Assembly (NCBI RefSeq): GCF_000002425.4
Contig: NC_037258.1
Span: forward strand, 18,035,706-18,099,705
DNA: 64,000 bases
Reading direction: 5' to 3'
From: Physcomitrium patens
Taxonomy: Eukaryota; Streptophyta; Bryopsida; Funariales; Funariaceae
Part shown: positions 56,401 through 64,000 of the stretch, one piece after another
Numbering within the stretch: the first letter of the stretch is position 1
Layout: the number at the start of each line of letters is the position of its first letter
The notes under the pieces: model-generated
The model's input: only the letters and a program-made list of their open reading frames with translations
Database searches by the model: none
What the model was told of the DNA's origin: nothing
Made by a program: the position numbers and the translations under genes

Positions 56401-58625
56401 GTAAAAACACAGACCGACCGAAAATATTGAGATGGAAAGGTTGAATTTAGATTGCCACTCACCGAAGGAATGCCAGCTTGAACCGCAAGTTCAGCTGCAG
56501 CCAGAGCCGTCAAGGGCGTAAGCTCTGCTGGTTTTAAAACTATGGTGCAGCCTGCCGCTAATGCTGGTGCCACCTGCAGTCAAGCTCATGGACCCACTTG
56601 CTTTCAGAGATCTCGTCACTCTCAAAGTTCAAAACACACTTTACACACTCCTGCACACAACATTGAATTGTAACCTGAACTTTCTCGAGCAACGGTTCGT
56701 AACGGCTGGCTAATCTCTATGCAAGGCAATCATCAAATTATAATTTGAAAAGATTGAAGGACCTTTCGAGTAATCATAGCAAGCGGAAAATTCCATGGTG
56801 TGATAGCACCTACAACCCCAACTGCCTGCCAACCAAACAGAGGTTAGAGCTTAACCTCAACGCTTGCCCCTGGCCATTTCAAGGATGTGTAAAGTTTTTT
56901 TTAGGCGAAAGCACAATTGTATATGGCACAAGTTGTTTAAGTACCAACCTTCTCATCTTTTATAAACTCTCCTGTAAAGTAAATTAAAATGATTCTTAGT
57001 GTCGATATCTCCATATAACTCAAGTCTTCCGATGCAAACGTTTCCACAAGATTAACTCTAGTGTAAGATTACTGGAGACGTTATATAAAGTTAAAAGTAA
57101 CAAGACGGTCTCACCTGTTTCATTACTAGCATACGTTTAGTTGGAAAAGGAGAGGGTATAATATCACCAAACACACGTTTTCCTTCTTCTGCGTAGTACT
57201 CTACGAAGCCTCCCCCATACACAACCTGCACACACACTGTGGTGATCATCCATAGCAGCAGCATCTACCATGAATAAACGACGCATGTGAAATAGTCATC
57301 AAAAACTTCCACACCCTGTAAAGAACACCAACTTAACATGCCCATTGAGCGACCATGGTTGACGATCTCTAGCAGGTCACTACCTCTCCATTGGCCTCTG
57401 TTAAGGGTTTTCCATTCTCAAGGGTTATGAGCTTTGCAAGGTCATCTTTGTTCTCCAGAATAAGATCGAACCTGGGGAATAAACGTGTCAATAGTACACT
57501 TGAAAATTTGCAACATCACACTTCCAGTGGATAACTACGTCAAATGACAACTTTGCTGCATTTTCAGCAACCACTACTTCGTGTTTTCAACATCAACATC
57601 AAACACAAAAAGAAGAAATCACCATTTCCGCAAGAGTTTGCATCTGTCGAAAGCAGTTCGTTTGCTCCAAGCTGCAATGAGCAACAGCAGAGGGCTCTTG
57701 AGCGATGTCAAATAGATACATGCTACAATATTGTCATAAAATTGTGATAGTTTTCTAAATAGTGGACTCTTTTCATTACTCTGAAGCCCTTGAAGATCCC
57801 AAGACATGTACACGGAACAAAAATGCAGTCACAATACAACATCGACGCTGGTAAAGAAGCCTGGTAATATTCTAGTTGATGCTGGTGTGTCAAGTATGTC
57901 CTTGACAGTACTGATTGGAAGTAGTTTCAATCACTTACGTAAGAAAGCTACTGAGGCGGCCGCAATCGCCTTCTCCGCATCAATTTTTCCCATGAACGGC
58001 ACGTTCGCAAGAACATCTCCAGTGGCTGGATTGTTAACCTGAAAAACAGTCATCCCGAACCTCCTAGGATTTACAGAGACTCTCTCAATAGACACGCAAG
58101 AGATCCCCAAAATTATAAAAACATAAAAATAAAATTAAAAATAAAATAAACTTCGAGTGCATGATAGCAACGCGTATAATTAGAATTCCATCGAATATGA
58201 TACATAAGTCTAAAAACGCCTAGTTAGAAACCTGGCTATTAAAAGGAATGAATTGATAAATGAATAATGGTGGGTGGCAGATACAATTACATGTACACTG
58301 CGGCTGCTAAACAGAGCCACGAATTCAGTAGTATAAAGTGGTTGTGAGTGGTGTTAATATAGGTCGATTCCAAGAGATATGGCACAGAGCCCACATCTTC
58401 GATACTATGCCAGTGTGAATGAAGCGGATAATGAAACTAAAAGATTCCTTACACAACGCGAGAACACAATCTTGAAGGAAAGTAGGAATAAGTAACTGCA
58501 TGAGTACATACGGCAAGAGTACGGTTATCGAGGGCATTCGCCCACTCGCCATTGATAAGCCCCTGCGTCTTGAAAAGACCCATGTTTTTCAGCTGAACCA
58601 TCGCACCAACTTGCGCAAACCCCAT
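53406..58625 (-). CDS. SSADH: Succinic semialdehyde dehydrogenase (ALDH5F1-type), about 19 exons
   Basis: It oxidises succinic semialdehyde to succinate with NAD+, the last step of the GABA shunt, in plant mitochondria. Exons: 58625-58512, 58038-57939, 57671-57623, 57471-57384, 57225-57115, 56825-56763, 56573-56463, 56315-56250, 55965-55888, 55638-55561, 55343-55277, 55086-55001, 54881-54849, 54602-54570, 54440-54340, 54133-54048, 53814-53708, 53571-53494, plus a short last exon that is uncertain (TGA at 53408-53406 if an acceptor near 53448 is used). Exons 1-18 give exactly 483 codons with consistent phases. Motifs: [25 protein letters not shown], catalytic Glu in LELGGNAP (residue 264) and catalytic Cys in GQTCVC (298), [20 protein letters not shown]. 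The TCVC pair matches the redox-sensitive Cys pair known from mammalian SSADH. The start is uncertain: ATG 58625 gives no transit peptide. Confidence 0.9.
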
Positions 58626-59650
58626 GATTCTCCAATGCTCTCCAACTTCTCCAATCCACCAAGCTGATCTCCTGAAATTGTCCAAAATGGCGAACACCTT
58701 AACCCCAACAACCTAGTCGTCAGGGTATGGGTCTAATCCAAGAATCCACAACCTTCTCGAACTACACAAAGCCCAACTCAGAAGAAGCAGAGATCCTGCG
58801 AACATCAACTCGGCACTTTCAACAATAGCCTGTAGATCAACTAAAACTAGAGAAAACGAGCTAGAACAGCTACCCAATGAAAAACAGCACAGACTTGAAG
58901 CTAAGTACCGAAACCAAACTGAAGCCTAAAGTCAGAAGTCAAGTGTGAATAAATGGAGTATTAACCTTTGCACGGATGTGACGAAGGCGGATAAATATGA
59001 AGTTCACCCCGATGCAGCGCCCAACAAAAAAATCAATAATACAAAAGTCGAAGGGGGGCTTGAACCCCGCAGAAAAAACCACTCCACACGTGGGAATGAC
59101 GAAGGCTTAAGATAGGACGCAGGGTATCGGATGAAAAGAGGGCGAGTGAATATCAGGAACGATGACCAAGCCAGCCAGCCACCATTCTTCTTCTTGAGCA
59201 TCTTCCAAGGCTAGCACAGTGCAATGTTACCGGATCAGACTGTGTCATTGCATTCGAAAGCGCTTGCCCAGACACTTCCAGATTCATCGACCTCGCTCTC
59301 TCTCTCTCTCTCTCTCTGTCTTGCTCTGTGTCGCTCCCTCTCTCACCCGGGAGCGCAACTTGACATTTGTACCATGTGATATTGGATTTGAGCTCCGAAA
59401 TCCCGATCCCTGCCATCGTGCTTCCAGCCAGCAGCCGCCGTGAAGGTGGTAGAGGGGACGATGCTGCTACTAGCTGACGGGCAGAGGAGGAGGAGGCCCA
59501 CCACAGCGCTCCCCGCCCCGATGTTGACGTTCGCAGGATCTCTGCTTCTTCTGAAAGTGTGCCAGAAAGTGTGCTTCAGTGAAATTAGGGTTTCTTTGTT
59601 CAAACACGCTCACTGGAGTAGTGTTGTAAATTTTGAACGTAAAACTAGGT
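58626..59650 (-). promoter_or_regulatory. Upstream region and probable leader of SSADH
   Basis: The frame of exon 1 continues upstream without ATG until an in-frame TAG near 58720. A possible splice acceptor (TTTCAG before GAGATCAGC, near 58676) would allow an upstream exon encoding a transit peptide. A GA/CT repeat of about 23 bases at 59295-59317 reads GAGAGA on the gene strand, common in plant core promoters and leaders. Open frames on both strands at 59004-59652 show no recognisable domain. Confidence 0.45.
59295..59317. repeat. CT/GA dinucleotide microsatellite
   Basis: A pure CTCTCT run of about 23 bases in the presumed SSADH leader or promoter. Confidence 0.9.
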
Positions 59651-60254
59651 GATTACTTGATTCATTTGTTGGATGGATTAATGAATGGAAATGAAAAATA
59701 AAAAACTGCTCCTGGAAAATCAGAAAGTTCAGTCAAGGAGATAGAGATCATGTAATTGTGAATCTCAAGGTGGCATCAAGGTTTGGTGCTCCTCTGCATT
59801 TTGTTTAGTTTTTTATGATTGATGAAGAAGAGATGAGGATTTTTGGAACTTAGAAGCCCACTTTGAAAAGTTATGGTTTAAAAGTTATATGAAGGTTTCA
59901 TGATTGGTGAAGAAAATTTGTCCTTCAAAAATATGTCTTTTTTAGATGAACTAAATATATTTTTGTTATCATTGTAAATATAGAATAAGTAATAGTGACA
60001 ACTTTGACAAATAATTTTTCAGTAATATTTTGATTTTTAATGAACATTTTTAACAATTTTTGACATAGATTGTTAAGATGTTGTAAAAATCGCCTCTTGG
60101 CAATAGGCCTATACAAGGTTTAAGGAGATCCCATTATTTATGATATGTAGGAAAAATAATACATTATATGTAATTTCCTAACTATTGTCTTTTTTTTAAA
60201 ACATTGTGATTAAATATTTTAATATAGTTCATTATATTTTTATTGACTTTCAAT

Positions 60255-60282
60255 TTATATATATATATATATATATATATAT
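60255..60282. repeat. AT dinucleotide microsatellite
   Basis: Alternating AT of about 28 bases in the AT-rich flank. Confidence 0.95.
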
Positions 60283-61869
60283 CTTATACTAGATTGTCTA
60301 ATCATCTTGTACTTTGTAAAAAAACTATCATTAATTTTTTTTAAGTTATTCTCAAATATTTAAAAGTTAAAAAGTATAAATTTAATTATTTCTAATTTTT
60401 TATCATTAAAGTAATAATTGATTAAATATATGAATTAAAGTATCAAAATAGTATATATATTATACCATTAATAATTATCAAGACAAATTGTCAACTCTCT
60501 TGCTAATAGCAAAACTTTATGTAAAAACATTGTAGTTTCTTTTATCAAATTATAGTCATCATCTATAATTTGATATTTTTACTTACAAAATTTAGAAATC
60601 TTGTAGTAGAAGATCTAATAAGTTAATTATCAAAGTTTTATATTATATAAAAGATGCAACTAAAAGATGCTAAAAATTGACAAAAAAACTAATGCACATA
60701 TTTTTAGGAAAGAACAACATCTATTCCATCTTAGTAATAAAGTATAATAATTTATTATAATATCATGAATAATCCACTTTACAACAACTTAAACTATTAA
60801 AGGTTTAAACCTTATTTTGTTCAAAAATAAAATATTCAAACAAAATACACATTAGGTATAATTACTACTATATTTTTAAATTTAACAATATTTTTTAGGA
60901 AAAATATCACACATATCCTTCAAATATGTCAAAATATCAAGAATATCCTTATATTCTTAATAATAGCATATATACTCTTAGAATTATTGATAATAACATA
61001 TATTTCTTTCATCTTAATAAGGTATTAGAAATCTAACAATTTTATAAATGTTTTTGTCTTCATATGGACTAAAAACAAATGAAGTCCTACATAATATGCA
61101 CTCTTAGGCAAATTATCAAAAAAAAAAGATACTACCACAATTGTCCAACAATGTACAACATATTGCAACTCTTTCCCTTATAGCATCCCAATTGAGAAAT
61201 CGTTTAAGTAGAGATTATTTAAGTTAATATGCAATGTTTTAGTTTGTGTGCTTTACAAGTCTAATGTTGTATATTAAAGTTGTTGTGCTTTTCTCAATCT
61301 AAAGTTCACAACTTTCATACAATAAGTGGTTAGTTTAAGATTAGAGCATATCTATATCACCTACCTATCAATTCTTTATTATGTTAGTAACATAAGAGCA
61401 CAACTTTGATGTAGATTTGTCATTAGTTGAAATAGCTTGCTGTATATTAATACAGAGGACTAAGAATGAAAAGTGTTGCTATCACATTGAGACGTGATGT
61501 ATTAATCCACTAGTTGAATGTTGTATCTATATTCTTATGAAGAAATTGTATATGCTTTCCTTGAATCACAAAATGTTTGCCTTAACTTGTAGACAATATA
61601 TTGATCCTATGCAAGATTGAGTCAATTTTTAGAAATAAGAAGATACCAATCCTTGTAAAGAACAAGCTTTATAATGGTTAAACATATAATAATGTTGCTA
61701 CACATATAATTGCAAACTGCAAATTATCTTGGATAAAAAATAAAGGCTTCATTTTTTAATAGAATATTAAAGTACTCTTGGCTATCTGTTGTTGTATTAT
61801 GAAAAGTCTTGCTCGAGAATGCACTGGGCATCTAGATGTGGAAGGTAGAATGGAAATTACAACAACAAA

Positions 61870-62345
61870 ATCTTAATTCTAATCAAATAAATCTAATTAA
61901 ACCTTAACAATGCTAAACAAGCTTTAATTAAATTCAAAAGAAACCTTAAAGAAATTACAAAAGAAGCAATAAAAAACCTTAAAAGAATTCAAAAGAAATC
62001 CACAATAAAATTTAAAAGAATCCTTAAGAAATCCTAAAAAAATATTAGAATAATTACAAATATATCTTAAATAAATTTCAACCAAGTCCTAATTTAAACC
62101 TAATTGAAATCCTAATGGACTTCAATCAAATTCTAAGCCAAATCCTAAATTATAACTAAACCTTAAATCTTAAACAAATCCTAAATCTTAAATCTTAAGC
62201 AAATCTCAAATCCTAAATCCTAAACCAAAGCCTAAATCCTAGTCTAATCTTAAACCTTGAACAAATCCTAACGAAATTCTAAATTTTAATTCAACCCTAA
62301 TCTTAATCAAATCTTAATAAAAACCTAACCAACTCAACCTAATCT
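61870..62345 (+). repeat. Degenerate AAATCCTAA array
   Basis: Many variants of AAATCCTAA, AATCTTAA and CCTAACC in about 475 bases. It resembles decayed telomere-type CCCTAAA units but with no exact periodicity. The opposite orientation occurs at 37690-37915. Confidence 0.65.
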
Positions 62346-63556
62346 AACACAATTTAGAACTTCAATATCTATTCATTAAATCATTGATCTTGCGTAAAAT
62401 TTTACACACTTCTTAAAAATTAAGTTGGTAAAAAGTAAAAAATTTTCAAAGAAGATCAAACTTACCAAATAGAAGAAAATTATCATAATAAGCTTAGATT
62501 TCAGTTGACTTCCTTCTTCAACCTTGATGCTGGTCTTCTAGCACCAATATTTCCTTTTCACACTATTCAATTATTGTCAAAATTCACATATGTGTAGACC
62601 CTAACTCAATTCAACTGTTTAATTAAACTCAAACTTGTAGCATTCACTTCAAACAACTATTTTCATAAGTCCTTGAAATTTAAATTGTAGATCTACTACC
62701 AAACCCACAAAATTTTCCAAAACGTTATATCTTTTTTATTTCACAAATTTTAGTGTCATTCAAAACAATTAAAACTTTGCAAAGCTCTTACAAAGTCATC
62801 ATACACTCAAATCACTCAAAATTAATGTCTAAAAACATCCTATCAAGTTTGCTTTCAAATCCCGCATTCCAATCTACCAAAGAACCTCAAAATCACCATA
62901 GGTGCATGGTTTTGTGCCTTGGAGTCTGATTTCAACCTAGGTTGACAATTGGTCCTCTTTGGGTATCAATACTTAGCTTCTTGAGATAATTTTTGCTAAA
63001 ATCTATTTTTAACTTCTTCCTACAGATACCTATATTATATTATCTTCCAATCTATTTTTAAAATTTTTTTTTATGGCCCTAAAAAATAAATAGAAGCCTA
63101 TTTTGTAAAAAAACAACAATAGTATCTTTTAGTTTTATTATCTTTTTAACTATTACCTATTTTCTAAGATATTTATTATAATATTTTAAAGTAATATCTT
63201 CTATAATATAAGATTTTCTTCTCTCTTTCATTCATTAGCCATGTTATATTACGACACTGTATATGACAAATTTTGAGAATATTGAAGAATAATGATGGTA
63301 TTTGCAAAGCCTCTAAATACCATTGTTTGGAATATTGTAATGTGCTAGAAAAATAGAAATGGTAATATGATAGTATCCATAAGATTTGAAAGCAATGAAA
63401 ATACCATAATATTACAAATTCTATAATAATGTAGCATTAAGTAGAAGAGTGAGATTTACCAATTAATTGAGTATTACAAAAAGATGACTAAGTTCTAACA
63501 AAACTTGATATCTTATAGGTGCTATTATATTAAGATTGATAGATAAATTTGACAAG

Positions 63557-63560
<4 letters not shown>

Positions 63561-63590
<30 letters not shown>
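63561..63590. repeat. AT dinucleotide microsatellite
   Basis: Alternating AT of about 30 bases near the window end. Confidence 0.95.
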
Positions 63591-63591
<1 letters not shown>

Positions 63592-64000
63592 CAGATGAAT
63601 CTTTGATTCTAAAGAAAATTTAAGGAATTTTTTATCAAAATAAAAGTAAAGTCTTAAACAACTAATGTAGCATTGATTGGTATATCTAGCATCAATTTGC
63701 AATTGCATCAAAGACTTAATTTTTACCAGCTTTGAACTAAAATCACAAAAGAACTAGCTTATTGATGCCTAAAAGAATCTTATATATAAACAAGTTTTTG
63801 GATACTTCTTTATGAAATAACCTCCTTTCCAAAACCTTTCTTATAGGCCTTCTAACAAATCTAAACATTTAAAAATAAATTTTAATCCATAATTTAAGAT
63901 TGATCAAATTTCTTCATTAAAACATACAACAAAAATATACAACTTTATAACTTAATATATCTTAAAAAATAAACCTCTGCTTTTGAAAGAAACATCCTTT

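Larger units (their letters stand above)
59651..64000. other. AT-rich gene-poor flank
   Basis: Strongly AT-rich with stops in all frames. It contains AT microsatellites, a degenerate AAATCCTAA array (61870-62345) and no supported gene or RNA. Confidence 0.6.

Noticed and set aside
59004-59652. Several 65-87-codon open frames on both strands upstream of SSADH
   Set aside because: Low-complexity or Arg/Glu repeat from the GA microsatellite; more likely promoter or leader sequence.
1-64000. CRISPR arrays, bacterial operons, rRNA or tRNA genes
   Set aside because: No regular direct-repeat/spacer pattern or rRNA/tRNA-like sequence was seen; gene structure is eukaryotic.

Overview
The window looks like nuclear DNA of a land plant. 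It holds two intron-rich, single-copy-type housekeeping genes with GT-AG introns, AT-rich intergenic DNA, and a thick block of nested Ty3/gypsy LTR retrotransposons. The two dominant element families encode a chromodomain at the end of pol and resemble the Tcn1-like chromoviruses reported from mosses and fungi, so a bryophyte (moss) is my best guess. That assignment is inference; no species is recognised.

Region 1 (1-25670) is a stack of nested elements. The oldest is element C (+ strand, no chromodomain), whose integrase gene has been hit three times: by A1 (ending at 4727), by B1 (5205-11533, - strand, duplication catcg) and by A2 (11684-24029, + strand, duplication cttac). A2 is itself split by B2 (13806-20181, - strand, duplication tccgt). 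C resumes at 24030 and ends in its 3' LTR (24298-25670). Families A and B are related chromoviruses: gag with a CCHC knuckle, then pol (protease, RT, RNase H, integrase, chromodomain) in the -1 frame. B2 has every reading frame open and near-identical LTRs; B1 has one pol nonsense codon; A1 and A2 carry nonsense codons. Both families carry an extra ORF downstream of pol ('ORF3'), intact in B and interrupted in A. Both also show a 12-nt complementarity between the predicted 5' end of their RNA and the sequence just inside the 5' LTR, the arrangement expected for Tf1/sushi-type self-primed reverse transcription. The two families use different sequences for this, so the pairing has covaried. Family A LTRs carry dense heat-shock-element arrays.

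Region 2 (26911-36006) is an older, decayed Ty3/gypsy element D (- strand, duplication ataag) of another lineage. It has a decayed tRNA-Asp-like primer site and a degenerate coiled-coil ORF after the integrase, and a lone family-C LTR (32931-34116) sits inside its gag.

Region 3 (about 39.2-59.4 kb) is the gene island. An Exportin-4 homologue (XPO4; 29 coding exons, - strand, 50968 to 39297) is followed upstream by a succinic semialdehyde dehydrogenase gene (SSADH/ALDH5F1; about 19 exons, - strand, about 58625 to 53406), in tandem head-to-tail orientation. XPO4 is a RanGTP-dependent nuclear transport receptor and SSADH completes the GABA shunt; there is no evident functional link between them.

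The flanks (36012-39196 and 59650-64000) are AT-rich and apparently gene-poor. They contain AT microsatellites and degenerate AAATCCTAA-like arrays in opposite orientations on the two sides of the gene island.
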